In this document: piece by piece, positions 26,530 to 36,325 of the stretch
Layout of the letters: each line of letters begins with the position of its first letter
Position numbering within the stretch: the first letter of the stretch is position 1
Origin: an uncultured Lachnospiraceae bacterium
GTDB taxonomy: Bacteria > Bacillota > Clostridia > Lachnospirales > Lachnospiraceae
Assembly: GCA_946623875.1 (NCBI GenBank)
Contig: CAMORO010000012.1
Span: forward strand, 1 to 43,971
DNA: 43,971 nucleotides
Direction of reading: 5' to 3'
Notes under the pieces: model-generated
Told to the model about the DNA's origin: nothing
What the model saw: the letters and a program-made list of their open reading frames with translations, nothing else
Database searches by the model: none
Translations under genes and position numbers: made by a program

Positions 26530-27597
26530 TCATCCTACCTTGGCAAGCTTCGCCGCCTGGTCGGCGGAGATACAGGCATCCAGAATTTCCTGGATATCTC
26601 CGTTCATAACCTTATCAAGCTTATAAAGGGTAAGGTTGATCCTGTGGTCTGTAACACGTCCCTGCGGGAAATTGTAGGTCCTGATCTTCTCGGAACGGTC
26701 ACCTGTTCCTATCTGGCTCTTTCTGAGTTCCGCCTCCGCGTCATGTGCTTTCTGCTGCTCAATATCGTACAGCTTGGCGCGAAGGAGCGCAAACGCCTTC
26801 TCTTTATTCTGGAGCTGTGATTTCTCAGTCTGGGAATAGATGACTATTCCCGTAGGATAGTGCGTAAGACGTACTGCCGAGTCTGTTGTGTTGACACACT
26901 GGCCGCCGTTACCGGAGGCACGCATTACATCTATACGGATATCCTTCTCATCGATCTGCACATCCACCTCTTCCGCCTCAGGCATAACCGCAACCGTAAT
27001 CGTCGATGTATGGATACGGCCACCCGATTCAGTCTCGGGAACACGCTGTACCCTGTGTACCCCGCTCTCATATTTCATCACGGAATAAGCTCCCTGTCCG
27101 CTGATCATAAAGGTAACGCTCTTCATTCCGCCGATACCGATCTCCTCAACCTCCATCGTCTCAACCTTCCAGTGTCTTCCCTCGGCGTAATGAACGTACA
27201 TTCTGTATATTTCTGCAGCAAACAGCGCTGCCTCGTCTCCGCCCGCGCCCGCTCTTATCTCAACAATAACATTCTTGTCATCATTGGGATCCTTGGGAAG
27301 GAGCAATACCTTAAGCCTTCCTTCAAGAGCCTCAACATTCTTCTTTGCGTTATTAAGCTCTTCCTTAAGCATCTCCTTCATATCTTCATCAGATTCCTCG
27401 GACAGCATCATCAACGAGTCATCAATGTCCTGCTTGTTTTTCCTGTATTCCTTATATGCCTCCACTATCGGAGCAAGATCGCTCTGCTCCTTCATGAGGG
27501 CACGGAAACGCTGCTGGTCCTGTGCAACCTGCGGCTCATTTAATTCATTCATTATGTCTTCGTAACGCATTACGATAGCTTCCAACTTGTCAAACAT
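26530..27597 (-). CDS. prfA: Peptide chain release factor 1
   Basis: Reads UAA and UAG stop codons and releases the peptide on the ribosome. 355 residues, full length. The catalytic GGQ is at 231-233, here in [15 protein letters not shown], where Cys234 replaces the His found in E. coli. The preceding domain carries [20 protein letters not shown]. The glutamine of GGQ is methylated by PrmC, encoded immediately upstream (78-nt gap). The gene is the last of the minus-strand rho-rpmE-DUF1385-prmC-prfA block. GGAGAGGA precedes the start. Confidence 0.97.
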   Translation of the reverse strand: MFDKLEAIVMRYEDIMNELNEPQVAQDQQRFRALMKEQSDLAPIVEAYKEYRKNKQDIDDSLMMLSEESDEDMKEMLKEELNNAKKNVEALEGRLKVLLLPKDPNDDKNVIVEIRAGAGGDEAALFAAEIYRMYVHYAEGRHWKVETMEVEEIGIGGMKSVTFMISGQGAYSVMKYESGVHRVQRVPETESGGRIHTSTITVAVMPEAEEVDVQIDEKDIRIDVMRASGNGGQCVNTTDSAVRLTHYPTGIVIYSQTEKSQLQNKEKAFALLRAKLYDIEQQKAHDAEAELRKSQIGTGDRSEKIRTYNFPQGRVTDHRINLTLYKLDKVMNGDIQEILDACISADQAAKLAKVG

Positions 27598-27675
27598 GAT
27601 CTGTTCCTCTCCTGTTTTGTCTTAAACCGTTTACACTGCGTTCCGGCAAAAGTGTGCCGCATACATTTACAGTAT

Positions 27676-28521
27676 CTACAGGAACGGCCTGTGTGCCTTA
27701 ACCACGCGGTCAAGTCCGGCAAGATCCTTTACCACCTTTACATCCCGGTATCCATGCTCCCTTAGCATATCACTCACCGCCTCTCCCTGATCGTATCCGA
27801 TCTCAAACAGGATCACTCCTCCCGGTACAAGATGGCTGTCTGCTCCATCTATTATCCTTCTGTAAAAATCAAGACCGTCCGCTCCGCCGCAAAGAGCGAT
27901 CAGGGGCTCATGATCCCTGACCTCCTCCATGAGCGTATCAATTACGGCACTCGCAATATAAGGCGGGTTGGATATGATCGCGTCATAACTGCTATTATGA
28001 TCATCCAACGCTTCATACAGATCTCCTTGCAGGAAACTCACTTCCACTCCGTTAGACTCGGCATTTCCCTCTGCTATTGCCACAGCCTCATAGGAGATAT
28101 CCACTCCGACAGCCTTAAGATCGTTCTTATACTTTGCAAGAGAGATGATTATACATCCGGTACCGGTACACAGATCCAGTACTCTCATACCGTCCTCTGT
28201 TTCTATCATTGCTTCCTCCACAAGACATTCCGTATCCTGTCTCGGGATAAGCACATCCTCACTGACCTTAAAGTCAAGTCCCATAAACTCCTGATGTCCC
28301 GTAATATGCTGAAGCGGAATATGCTCCGCTCTTTTTTTGATAAGGGCATCATACAAAAGAGCCTGCTCATCACTTACCTCATCATTACCGTATGCAAGTA
28401 TGTGATCTCTGTCCGTCCTGAGAACAAATTCCAAAAGCAGGAAGGCATCGGTTACCGCATCATCGTTCTCTGCATCTTCAAGAAACCTTACCCCTCTGCT
28501 CCTCAACTCATTGATAGTCAT
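27676..28521 (-). CDS. prmC: Release-factor glutamine methyltransferase
   Basis: Methylates the GGQ glutamine of release factors using S-adenosylmethionine. 281 residues from the ATG at 28521. The N-terminal helical domain (1-75) is followed by a Rossmann methyltransferase: VLDLCTGTGCIIISLAK as the SAM loop (about 114-130) and NPPY at 185-188, the substrate-glutamine motif. The start was chosen because GGATGGA lies about 7 nt upstream; a longer in-frame reading to 28599 would run through the DUF1385 coding end. It overlaps the DUF1385 gene by 14 bp, so it is translationally coupled, and it is followed by its substrate gene prfA. Confidence 0.95.
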   Translation of the reverse strand: MTINELRSRGVRFLEDAENDDAVTDAFLLLEFVLRTDRDHILAYGNDEVSDEQALLYDALIKKRAEHIPLQHITGHQEFMGLDFKVSEDVLIPRQDTECLVEEAMIETEDGMRVLDLCTGTGCIIISLAKYKNDLKAVGVDISYEAVAIAEGNAESNGVEVSFLQGDLYEALDDHNSSYDAIISNPPYIASAVIDTLMEEVRDHEPLIALCGGADGLDFYRRIIDGADSHLVPGGVILFEIGYDQGEAVSDMLREHGYRDVKVVKDLAGLDRVVKAHRPFL

Positions 28522-29467
28522 GATCGTATCCATCCACCATAAGACCGAATTCGTTGTACAAATAAGCTCTCCAGTCAAAGACGGCATCCACCGCAACAAT
28601 GGCTACCTCTATCATTTCATCATCGGGTTCCCTGGTCGTCAGCTTCTGCAGCATAAGTCCCGGTGCCGACAGTATCCTTATAAAGATATTGTCGCTCCTT
28701 CCCGCAAGACGTATGATCTCATAAGATATCCCGGCTATCACAGGGATCAGCAGTACTCTTGCCGCCACACGCATAACCGGATCATCAACCCTGATAAAGA
28801 CAAACAGTACGACCGAAACAAATACAACAAAAAACAGGAAACTGGTACCGCACCTCTTATGCTGTCTTGATGACATGGCCACATTGTCGATCGTGAGAGG
28901 CATTCCGGACTCAAGACAGTTAATGCATTTGTGCTCGGCACCGTGATACATGAAAACCCTTTTTATATCCTTCATGGCGGAAATGGTAACCAGATACAGT
29001 ACAAAGATAACTATCCTTATAACACCTTCAATAATGGCTATTATCGTATCGGACAATACCCATCTTCTGATAAACTGGGACAGGAAATAAGGAAGGAGCA
29101 TGAACAGAAGGATGGCAAGAGCAATTGAAACTATGACCGTGATCACCGATACCATCTTCTCACCGGCACTTACAGAATCCTTCCTGCTTCCGTCGGCATC
29201 CTCATCTTCATAAAACGAAGCCGAATAATTAAGTGTTCTTGTTCCCAGTATCAGAGAATCAATGAAATTAAATACACCCCTTACAAACGGAATGTTGTTA
29301 AGCATCTTCACAGGCGCGAAAGACTCGTACTCCTCAAGCGCCACATTGATCTCACCGTTTGGAAGCCTTACGGCTACAGAATAACGTTCCTTATTCTTCA
29401 TCATTATTCCTTCAAGGACTGCCTGCCCTCCTATTCCCGAATAATGATCATTTCTGTTTCTGCTCAT
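28508..29467 (-). CDS. DUF1385 (YqhQ-like) membrane protein
   Basis: 319 residues from the ATG at 29467, which has GGGGA 6 nt upstream. It opens with the family signature GIGGQAVLEGIMM. It has four or so membrane segments between about 75 and 250, and the motif MYHGAEHKCINC, probably a metal- or thiol-based site of unknown use. It is known as YqhQ in B. subtilis, with no settled function. Across clostridia it sits between rpmE and prmC/prfA, as here. It begins about 30 nt after the rpmE terminator with no room for a clear promoter, so read-through is likely. Confidence 0.9.
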   Translation of the reverse strand: MSRNRNDHYSGIGGQAVLEGIMMKNKERYSVAVRLPNGEINVALEEYESFAPVKMLNNIPFVRGVFNFIDSLILGTRTLNYSASFYEDEDADGSRKDSVSAGEKMVSVITVIVSIALAILLFMLLPYFLSQFIRRWVLSDTIIAIIEGVIRIVIFVLYLVTISAMKDIKRVFMYHGAEHKCINCLESGMPLTIDNVAMSSRQHKRCGTSFLFFVVFVSVVLFVFIRVDDPVMRVAARVLLIPVIAGISYEIIRLAGRSDNIFIRILSAPGLMLQKLTTREPDDEMIEVAIVAVDAVFDWRAYLYNEFGLMVDGYDHDYQ

Positions 29468-29496
29468 AGATAATCCCCGAAATATGTAGTAACTAT

Positions 29497-29522
29497 AAAA
29501 AAGCCGAGGCTGTACCTCGGCT
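29497..29522 (-). terminator. rpmE terminator
   Basis: AGCCGAGG, 5-nt loop, CCTCGGCT (29502-29522) with TTTTTT on the minus strand (29497-29502). The stem starts 13 nt past the rpmE stop codon, and the T-run ends 29 nt before the DUF1385 start. Confidence 0.85.
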
Positions 29523-29534
29523 CTTAAAACCCAT

Positions 29535-29741
29535 TCAGTTATTTCCCACGCCGTATTTCTTATTGAACTTCTCAATACGTCCGTCTACCCTTGCACTCTT
29601 CTGCTGTCCTGTATAGAACGAATGACACTTGGAACAGATTTCAACGTGTATCTCGGGCTTGGTCGAACCTGTAACAAAAGTATTTCCGCAGTTGCATGTT
29701 ACGGTTGCCTGCTGATAATTGGGATGTATTCCTTCCTTCAT
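29535..29741 (-). CDS. rpmE: Ribosomal protein L31 (zinc-binding type)
   Basis: 68 residues, a component of the 50S subunit at the inter-subunit bridge. The start [17 protein letters not shown] is typical. All four zinc ligands, Cys16, Cys18, Cys36 and Cys39, are present, so this is the zinc-containing (C+) form. Organisms often carry a second, zinc-free copy used under zinc starvation; none is visible here. Ribosome site GTGAGGTGAG precedes the ATG. It has its own promoter and terminator, downstream of rho. Confidence 0.97.
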   Translation of the reverse strand: MKEGIHPNYQQATVTCNCGNTFVTGSTKPEIHVEICSKCHSFYTGQQKSARVDGRIEKFNKKYGVGNN

Positions 29742-29780
29742 GATCTCACCTCACTTACGATATTGCTGTTAGTATTTTCC

Positions 29781-29800
29781 GTAACTATCCGAAACAGTAC
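29781..29800. repeat. Repeated motif, variant copy in rpmE leader
   Basis: GTAACTATCCGAAACAGTAC differs at three positions from the copy type GTAACTATTCAGAACAG. It lies about 45 nt downstream of the predicted rpmE promoter. Confidence 0.35.
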
Positions 29801-29843
29801 ATAAAATAACAGTTATATATTTCCTTTATTAACGCGCCTAAAT

Positions 29844-29872
29844 ATAATAACACGACCAAACTGATTGTGCAA
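29844..29872 (-). promoter_or_regulatory. rpmE promoter
   Basis: On the minus strand, TTGCAC (29867-29872), 17-nt spacer, TATTAT (29844-29849). The leader is about 95 nt long. Confidence 0.6.
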
Positions 29873-29879
29873 GTATTTT

Positions 29880-31304
29880 CTATATAAATCTTATCTTCTT
29901 GACTGTCTGTACAAATTCACGGTTGCTTCTTGTCCTTACGAACATATCGAGTACCTTCTCGACCGCCTCCTCAGCCTTAAGTCCGTTAAATGCCTTACGG
30001 ATGATATTGATCGCTTCAAGCTCCTCGGGATCGAGCAGCAGATCCTCACGTCTTGTACCTGATTTCGGAATGTCTATCGCAGGGAACACTCTTCTCTCCG
30101 ACAGCTTCCTGTCAAGAACCATCTCCATATTACCGGTTCCCTTGAACTCCTCGTAAACAACATCATCCATCTTGCTTCCCGTCTCGATAAGCGCTGTGGC
30201 AAGTATTGTCAGGCTTCCGCCCTCTCTCATGTTTCTGGCAGCTCCGAAGAACCTCTTGGGCATATGCAGAGCGGCGGGATCAAGACCGCCCGATAATGTA
30301 CGTCCGCTGGGCGGAACCGTCATGTTGTAAGCTCTTGTAAGCCTTGTTATGGAATCGAGCAGGATGATAACATCCCTTCCTGCCTCCACCAGCCTCTTGG
30401 CTCTCTCTATGACCATCTCGGCAACACGCTTGTGATGCTCGGGAAGCTCATCAAAGGTTGAATAGATGACCTCAACGTTATGTCCCTCTATTGCCTCCTT
30501 GATATCGGTCACTTCCTCGGGACGCTCATCTATCAGAAGGATGATAAGATGCATCTCGGGATTGTTCCTCTTGACCGATCTGGCCACATCCTTAAGCAGT
30601 GTTGTCTTACCTGCCTTCGGAGGTGATACTATCATACCTCTCTGTCCCTTGCCGACCGGAGACATCAGATCCATGATACGCATTGCCACCGTTCCGCCGG
30701 GCGTTTCAAGCCTTAATCTCTCATCGGGGAAGATGGGCGTGAGTTCTTCGAAATTTTTCCTCTTAAGATGATCCGTGGGCGAGAGTCCGTTAATGGATTT
30801 AACAAAAAGCAGCGCGCCGAACTTATCGTTCTGAGTCTTTATCCTTGTATTACCGGTTATGATATCTCCGGTCTTAAGTGAAAAACGTCTTATCTGGCTG
30901 GGAGCCACATATACATCGTTCTCACCCGGGAGATAATTCTCACTTCTTATAAAACCGTAACCGTCGGATAATACCTCCAGTATTCCACTGGCTTCAATAC
31001 CGCTGTCCAGATTCTTCTTTTCCTCTGAAATATCAAGATCGGAACCGGCTTCCGTTTTGTCCTCCCTGCCCTCGATATTCGCATCAGGTGAGTCCGCCGG
31101 CTTTGCGACATCAGAAGGTTCCGCCTTCTGTGGCTTCTGTTCCTTCTCCTTCACGGCCGTCTCAGCCTCTTCCTCATCCTTTCTGCACATAGCCTCAATC
31201 ACATCTGCCTTCTTAAGACCTGTTATACCCTTTATACCCCGGGCTTTGGCAAGGTCCTTAAGTACGGTAAGTGACAATGTCTCATACTTAGCTCTGTTAC
31301 TCAT
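29880..31304 (-). CDS. rho: Transcription termination factor Rho
   Basis: Hexameric RNA helicase that ends transcription at unstructured C-rich RNA. 474 residues. An N-terminal SAP-like helical region ([20 protein letters not shown]) precedes an acidic, low-complexity insert of roughly 55 residues (about 45-100). The RNA-binding cold-shock domain then follows ([15 protein letters not shown]). The ATPase core has [13 protein letters not shown] (Walker A), [13 protein letters not shown] and [14 protein letters not shown] (Walker B). Inserts before the RNA-binding domain are common in clostridia and actinobacteria. It leads the rpmE-prmC-prfA block. AGGAGA lies upstream of the start. Confidence 0.97.
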   Translation of the reverse strand: MSNRAKYETLSLTVLKDLAKARGIKGITGLKKADVIEAMCRKDEEEAETAVKEKEQKPQKAEPSDVAKPADSPDANIEGREDKTEAGSDLDISEEKKNLDSGIEASGILEVLSDGYGFIRSENYLPGENDVYVAPSQIRRFSLKTGDIITGNTRIKTQNDKFGALLFVKSINGLSPTDHLKRKNFEELTPIFPDERLRLETPGGTVAMRIMDLMSPVGKGQRGMIVSPPKAGKTTLLKDVARSVKRNNPEMHLIILLIDERPEEVTDIKEAIEGHNVEVIYSTFDELPEHHKRVAEMVIERAKRLVEAGRDVIILLDSITRLTRAYNMTVPPSGRTLSGGLDPAALHMPKRFFGAARNMREGGSLTILATALIETGSKMDDVVYEEFKGTGNMEMVLDRKLSERRVFPAIDIPKSGTRREDLLLDPEELEAINIIRKAFNGLKAEEAVEKVLDMFVRTRSNREFVQTVKKIRFI

Positions 31305-31457
31305 ACAAATCTCCTGTTTGAATCATCATTGTTTCTCAGTCATTCACTATCGGGATATAACACGAAGTGTGTCGATGTGCCGATTTGTCAACTATTCAGT
31401 ATAAAATCCGTATCACAAGTATTAAAGCACATTGTCGGACAAAATGCAACGGTAAAA

Positions 31458-33887
31458 TCATATCTTTTTTAGTTTGGCAAAACCCGCAAACATTTTCTTT
31501 ATTCCAAATCCCTTGAAATCAACAGTCACTTCATAGTCACGCGCACCCTTAACAAGACTCTTGACAACGCCTTCGCCGAACTTGACATGTCTTACCGTAT
31601 CGCCCACCGTGTAATCCGGAATGTCCAGGCTTCCCAAATCCTTACCGAGGGATATGGCTGCTCCTCCCGGTTTCTGCGACTTGACAAAACCGTTCGAAAG
31701 TCTGACAGAAGGCTTACCGTTTATACCACCCGTTCTCTCACCCGCAAGCACCGAAGCTTCATTGGCCATCCTGGCAGCCGTGGCTATAAAGGGCTTCGCA
31801 TATGCATTCCTTGCACCGGGTGACGTTGCGGCCGGTCTGCTGCTTCCCGTAAAGGCATTTCCCGAATACGGCTTCCTTGCAAAGATCTCTTTAGTGTATC
31901 CCTCATTCGAAGGATCCACACGATCCTCCGGACGAAGCCTGACACCCGGAACCTTCATGTCAAGCAACTGTGTGGGTATCTCCTTAACAAATCTCGACGG
32001 TGCATTGAACTGTGTTTCACCCCTTACCATCCTCTGATTTGCGCAGGTTATGGTAAGCTCATCCATGGCACGTGTTATACCTACATAGCACAGCCTTCTC
32101 TCCTCTTCCAGCTCAGAAGGATCATCGCTGGTTATATTCATATACGAAGGAAACAGACCTTCCTCCAGACCCGTCAGATATACATGCGGGAACTCAAGTC
32201 CTTTCGCACTGTGAAGCGTCATGAGCAGGACCTTATTGCTGTCGCTTGAAACACTGTCTATATCCGCAACAAGAGCCACCTCTTCAAGGAAACCCGAAAG
32301 AGTCACCTCATCCGTATCCTGTTCCTCCTCATAGGCAACCACCTTGCTTATAAGCTCGTCAATATTTTCCTTCCTCTGATCCGCATCCTCCTTATCGGAC
32401 GCCTCCATCTTCTCTATATACTCCGTTGTATCTAGCACATCCTTCACAAGCTCCTCCAGAGTAAGATGCGGCTGCTTGCTGCGAAAGACCTGTATCATAC
32501 TGACGAACGCCTCAAGCTTACCGATTCCGCGTTCTATCGAAGGTATCTCATCCGCCTTCCTGAGCGCATCATAGAAGGTGAGATCATTGTTGTTCGCATA
32601 TTCCTGTATCCTGTTTATCGTCGTTGCCCCGATACCCCTCGCCGGAACATTGATGATACGTTTGACCGCAACATCATCCCTTGCATTGTCGATAGTCTTA
32701 AGGTAAGCAAGTATATCCTTTATCTCACGTCTTGCATAGAAATTAACGCCGCCGACAACATCATATGGAATACCGCTCATGATAAGCTGCTCCTCAATAA
32801 GCCTGGCCTGCGCATTGGTCCTGTACAGTACGGCCTGTTCCCTGTAATCATGCTTACCCTCACGCTTATCCTTCATGATCGAGCTTACGACATATTCCGC
32901 TTCCTCATACGCCGTGCTGCACTGTCTGAAATGTATCCTGCAGCCCTCTCCCTTATCGGTCCACAGTGACTTGTCCTTTCTGCCCACATTATTTGCGATA
33001 ACGGCATTGGCTGCGTCAAGTATGTTCTGCGTTGAGCGGTAATTCTGCTCCAGCTTCACCACCTTTGCATCACTGTACACCTTTTCAAAGTCGAGGATGT
33101 TCCTTATATTGGCACCCCTGAACTTGTAGATCGACTGATCGTCATCGCCCACAACACAGATATTCCTGTACTTATCCGCCAAGAGCTTGATCAGCTTGAA
33201 CTGCACATTATTTGTATCCTGATACTCATCAACCATAATATAGCGGAAGCGGTCCTGATATGATTCAAGGATATCGGGCCATGCCGTAAACAGATCGACT
33301 GTCTTAAGCAGAAGATCGTCAAAGTCAAGAGCATTACTCTTCTTAAGCTCCTTCTCATACTCAGCGTATACCTTCGCAACCTGTCCCTCACGGAAATCAC
33401 CCACGGCATCAAGCCTTAAATCCTCAGGAGTAAGAAGCTCCTCCTTGGCATGGGAAATCGCGGACAGGAATGCGCGCTCGGGCATCTGCTTGGTATCGAT
33501 CTGAAGCCTCTTGCATATTCCCTTCATTACAGTCTTCTGGTCATCCGTATCATATATCGTGAAGTTGGTATCATAACCTATCCTGTCGATGTATCTCCTC
33601 AGTATCCTCACGCAGGTACTGTGGAAGGTTGCCACCCATATGCTCTCAGCACCGAAACCAACCATATCATCAACACGCTGTCTCATCTCACCTGCTGCCT
33701 TATTGGTAAAGGTGATCGCCAGTATGTTCCACGGATTAACACCGCACTCCTCTATAAGATATGCGATCCTGTTTGTGATGACCCTGGTCTTACCCGAACC
33801 TGCACCCGCAAGAATAAGAAGCGGTCCTTCCGTATGCAGTGCCGCTTCTTTCTGTCTTTCATTCAACATTTCAATTGCTTTACTCAT
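31458..33887 (-). CDS. pcrA: ATP-dependent DNA helicase PcrA/UvrD type
   Basis: A 3'-to-5' superfamily 1 helicase for excision repair and clearing of stalled complexes. 809 residues, all helicase motifs visible: motif I LAGAGSGKTRVI (about 26-37), motif II MVDEYQDTN, motif III GDDDQSIYKFRG, motif IV QNYRST, and motif VI RRLCYVGITRA. The C-terminus ends in the PcrA-type Tudor-like domain (VGDTVRHVKFGEGVV), which contacts RNA polymerase in Bacillus and E. coli homologues. The start has GAGGGAAAA. It is downstream of yerC and separated from it by a terminator-like hairpin. No ligA or pcrB is adjacent. Confidence 0.96.
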   Translation of the reverse strand: MSKAIEMLNERQKEAALHTEGPLLILAGAGSGKTRVITNRIAYLIEECGVNPWNILAITFTNKAAGEMRQRVDDMVGFGAESIWVATFHSTCVRILRRYIDRIGYDTNFTIYDTDDQKTVMKGICKRLQIDTKQMPERAFLSAISHAKEELLTPEDLRLDAVGDFREGQVAKVYAEYEKELKKSNALDFDDLLLKTVDLFTAWPDILESYQDRFRYIMVDEYQDTNNVQFKLIKLLADKYRNICVVGDDDQSIYKFRGANIRNILDFEKVYSDAKVVKLEQNYRSTQNILDAANAVIANNVGRKDKSLWTDKGEGCRIHFRQCSTAYEEAEYVVSSIMKDKREGKHDYREQAVLYRTNAQARLIEEQLIMSGIPYDVVGGVNFYARREIKDILAYLKTIDNARDDVAVKRIINVPARGIGATTINRIQEYANNNDLTFYDALRKADEIPSIERGIGKLEAFVSMIQVFRSKQPHLTLEELVKDVLDTTEYIEKMEASDKEDADQRKENIDELISKVVAYEEEQDTDEVTLSGFLEEVALVADIDSVSSDSNKVLLMTLHSAKGLEFPHVYLTGLEEGLFPSYMNITSDDPSELEEERRLCYVGITRAMDELTITCANQRMVRGETQFNAPSRFVKEIPTQLLDMKVPGVRLRPEDRVDPSNEGYTKEIFARKPYSGNAFTGSSRPAATSPGARNAYAKPFIATAARMANEASVLAGERTGGINGKPSVRLSNGFVKSQKPGGAAISLGKDLGSLDIPDYTVGDTVRHVKFGEGVVKSLVKGARDYEVTVDFKGFGIKKMFAGFAKLKKI

Positions 33888-33940
33888 TTTTCCCTCTATA
33901 TTTCCCGATCACAGCCAAACCAGTTTTCCCCGGTACATAC

Positions 33941-33969
33941 AGAAAGCCGGTGATATACACCGGCTTTCT
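33941..33969 (-). terminator. yerC terminator-like hairpin
   Basis: AGAAAGCCGGTG, loop ATATA, CACCGGCTTTCT: a perfect 12-bp stem 19 nt past the yerC stop. No T-run follows beyond the stem, so termination may be partial. Confidence 0.6.
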
Positions 33970-33988
33970 ACCTGAATGTACTGCCTGA

Positions 33989-34288
33989 TCATTCGTTTTC
34001 GTTATCCTTGAGCCTTCCGAGCACCATATCATATCCGTCATTACCGTAATTAAGAGAGCGGTTAACCCGGCTTATCGTGGCCGTTGACGCCCCGGTCCTC
34101 TCGGCTATCTCAACATAGGTCTTCTTCTCCCTAAGCATCGTAGCAACCTCGAAGCGCTGAGACAGTGATATGATCTCATTTATGGTACAGATATCCTCAA
34201 AAAAAATATAACACTCTTCCTTATCACGAAGCTGTAATATCGCATCAAACAGATGATCCACAGCCCCGGTCCTTAACTTGGGATTCAT
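33989..34288 (-). CDS. YerC/YecD-family TrpR-like regulator
   Basis: 99 residues. The TrpR-type helix-turn-helix is clear: EIISLSQRFEVATMLREKKTYVEIAERTGASTATISRVNRSL as separate segments, with SQRFEVA and TGASTATISRV as the turn and recognition helix. YerC has a TrpR-like fold; its regulon in most Firmicutes is not defined to my knowledge. Bacillus places yerC near pcrA, as here. AGAGGG precedes the ATG. It lies 24 nt downstream of the CheC-like gene and is probably co-transcribed with it. Confidence 0.92.
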   Translation of the reverse strand: MNPKLRTGAVDHLFDAILQLRDKEECYIFFEDICTINEIISLSQRFEVATMLREKKTYVEIAERTGASTATISRVNRSLNYGNDGYDMVLGRLKDNENE

Positions 34289-34312
34289 TTAAAATTACCC
34301 TCTTTCATATAC

Positions 34313-34930
34313 TTACGAAGCAATACCCAGTCTTGCGAACAGCTTGTTAAGAGAATCACCGTCCAGTATAAGCAACATATGATCGGTAAGCTTCTCCTCA
34401 CCCATTATGAACTGTTCATCGATCACCAGTATTTTATCTCCAACCTCGGCATACTCATTAAGAGGTATCTTAAGTATTTCACCGACAGTATTTACATGAT
34501 ACTCGGGTATCATGATATCGACCTTCATATTTGATAAAGAAGCCAGAGCATTGGCATATGCGCCCGACGTGATATTACCCATTTCAGACAGAACCGACAG
34601 ATCCATATCATTAAGCTCACTGAGATTGTTAAGCTCCTTGGGATAAAAGGTATTTATGATCCTTGATGCAAATTCCTTCTTAACAATGTGGAACATCATA
34701 CCGGCAAGATCTTCCTTAACACCTATCCTTATTCCCAGAACCTCCGCACTCTCTCCGCCCAGAAACTCCTTGACCGAATCAAAATCAAGAAAACGAACGC
34801 TGGGTACCGACATATCCACGAAGGTATTTAGAAGCATTGCCAGGGCCGTGCAGGCATTACCCGAACCGATATTACCTATCTCCTTTAGCACATCTATCTG
34901 CATATCGCTGAAGCCGTCATACGTTCCCAT
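34313..34930 (-). CDS. CheC-like phosphatase family protein
   Basis: 205 residues from the ATG at 34930, which has AAAGGA 9 nt upstream; the longer in-frame reading to 35122 has no support. The two halves of the CheC fold are visible, each with the E-x-x-N phosphatase signature: Glu17/Asn20 in LKEIGNIGSGN and Glu116/Asn119 in LSEMGNITSG. CheC removes phosphate from CheY in chemotaxis. Here it is alone, not in a che or fliY operon, and followed by yerC. It may act on CheY made elsewhere or on another receiver protein. The chemoreceptor is 17 kb away. Confidence 0.9.
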   Translation of the reverse strand: MGTYDGFSDMQIDVLKEIGNIGSGNACTALAMLLNTFVDMSVPSVRFLDFDSVKEFLGGESAEVLGIRIGVKEDLAGMMFHIVKKEFASRIINTFYPKELNNLSELNDMDLSVLSEMGNITSGAYANALASLSNMKVDIMIPEYHVNTVGEILKIPLNEYAEVGDKILVIDEQFIMGEEKLTDHMLLILDGDSLNKLFARLGIAS

Positions 34931-35057
34931 TAGGTATATTCCTTTCTGTCGATAGTAGTTTAATTTTAGCACACTTTGATCTCTTTCGCAATTGCAGTGC
35001 ACAAGTTTAATGTAAATTCGCTCAAAAAACAGTCGGAAGCGGCCGTCAAAACCGTCA

Positions 35058-35076
35058 GTTAAACTATTGTTAAACT
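35058..35076. repeat. Direct repeat over the antiporter -35 region
   Basis: GTTAAACT at 35058-35065 and again at 35069-35076, 11 bp apart. The second copy overlaps the -35 element, a typical placement for a repressor site. Confidence 0.5.
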
Positions 35077-35095
35077 TATAGTCCGCGCCTATACT
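35067..35095 (+). promoter_or_regulatory. Antiporter promoter
   Basis: TTGTTA (35067-35072), 17-nt spacer, TATACT (35090-35095), about 50 nt before the start. Confidence 0.65.
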
Positions 35096-35143
35096 TGAAG
35101 GTAAAGACAATTTACAAAACAAATGTAATACGGGGGCATAGAT

Positions 35144-36325
35144 ATGGAAGCATATACGATCTTCAAGAGTCTGGCTATAATAATCATATTTGCCAAGATA
35201 TTCGGCATTATCGCAAGAAAGGTTAAGGCGCCGCAGGTTGTAGGCGAAATAATCGCAGGTCTTATAATCGGTCCCAGCCTTCTTGGTCTGGTTGAACCCA
35301 CTCCCTTTCTTTCCCAGATGGCGGAGATAGGTGTGGTACTGCTTATGTTTTCCGCAGGTCTTGGCACCGACTTAAAGGAGCTTATGAAAACAGGGCCCGT
35401 TGCACTTTTCATAGCATGTTCCGGTGTATTCGTTCCTCTTGTGGGAGGATGCGTTCTCCACATGTGCTTCTACGGTTTTGTCCCGATAGGCCATCCCGAC
35501 TTCGCCACCTCACTGTTCATCGGCGTTATAATGACCGCAACCAGTGTGAGCATTACGGTCGAAGCTCTCAAGGAGCTCGGTTATCTCAAGAGCAAGGTGG
35601 GAACAACCATACTGGCCGCTGCCATAATCGATGACGTCATCGGTATCATAGTACTTACCTTCGTTATAGGAATGAGATCATCCTCATCAGGCATCGGTAA
35701 TGTATTGCTTAAGACGCTGCTGTTCTTTGTTTTCTCATTCTTTGTGGGAATAGCTTCATACCAGATATTTAAAAAGGTTGACAAGCGGTGGCCTCACACA
35801 AGGAGGATCCCGATAGCAGGACTGGCATACTGCTTTGCATTCGCGTATATAGCCGAGCGCTTCTTCGGCATAGCCGACATAACAGGAGCATACTTCGCAG
35901 GAATAATCCTGTGCAGCATTAAGGATTCCGATTATATCGCCGAAAAGATGGATATCAACTCTTATATGCTTTTTGGTCCCATATTTTTCGCAAGTATAGG
36001 ACTTAAAACAGATATCGCGGATTTTTCACCGGGCATATTGTGGTTCTCGATAGCCTTTGTTGCCGTTGCACTCCTCACAAAGGTGATCGCCTGCGGCGCA
36101 GCCGCCAGATTATGTAAGTTCTCCTTAAATGACAGCCTTAAGGTAGGTGTGGGAATGATGACCCGTGGGGAGGTTGCGCTGATAGTATCACAAAAGGGAC
36201 TATCCGTAGAAATGCTAAAGCCGGTGTATTTTACCAGCGTGATCCTGCTTATCATAGTATCATCAATAACAACTCCCATTGTGCTCAAGCTGCTTTTTGC
36301 AAAAGAAAAGAAGGCAGAGGTCTGA
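35144..36325 (+). CDS. CPA2-family cation:proton antiporter
   Basis: 393 residues and about 12 membrane segments. Typical of the Kef/NapA type: KAPQVVGEIIAGLIIGPSLL at about 28-47, then the ion-binding acidic pair Asp163-Asp164 in AAAIIDDVIGI. The acidic pair (rather than Gln-Asp as in KefB/C) suggests electrogenic Na+/H+ exchange. There is no C-terminal RCK/TrkA nucleotide domain, so it lacks Kef-type gating. ACGGGGGC is close to the start. It is divergent from the CheC-like gene, with its own promoter under a direct repeat. Confidence 0.93.
   Translation: MEAYTIFKSLAIIIIFAKIFGIIARKVKAPQVVGEIIAGLIIGPSLLGLVEPTPFLSQMAEIGVVLLMFSAGLGTDLKELMKTGPVALFIACSGVFVPLVGGCVLHMCFYGFVPIGHPDFATSLFIGVIMTATSVSITVEALKELGYLKSKVGTTILAAAIIDDVIGIIVLTFVIGMRSSSSGIGNVLLKTLLFFVFSFFVGIASYQIFKKVDKRWPHTRRIPIAGLAYCFAFAYIAERFFGIADITGAYFAGIILCSIKDSDYIAEKMDINSYMLFGPIFFASIGLKTDIADFSPGILWFSIAFVAVALLTKVIACGAAARLCKFSLNDSLKVGVGMMTRGEVALIVSQKGLSVEMLKPVYFTSVILLIIVSSITTPIVLKLLFAKEKKAEV

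Noticed and set aside
34931-35122. Longer N-terminus for the CheC-like protein
   Set aside because: The extra residues lack homology and a ribosome site, and they cover the divergent promoter region.
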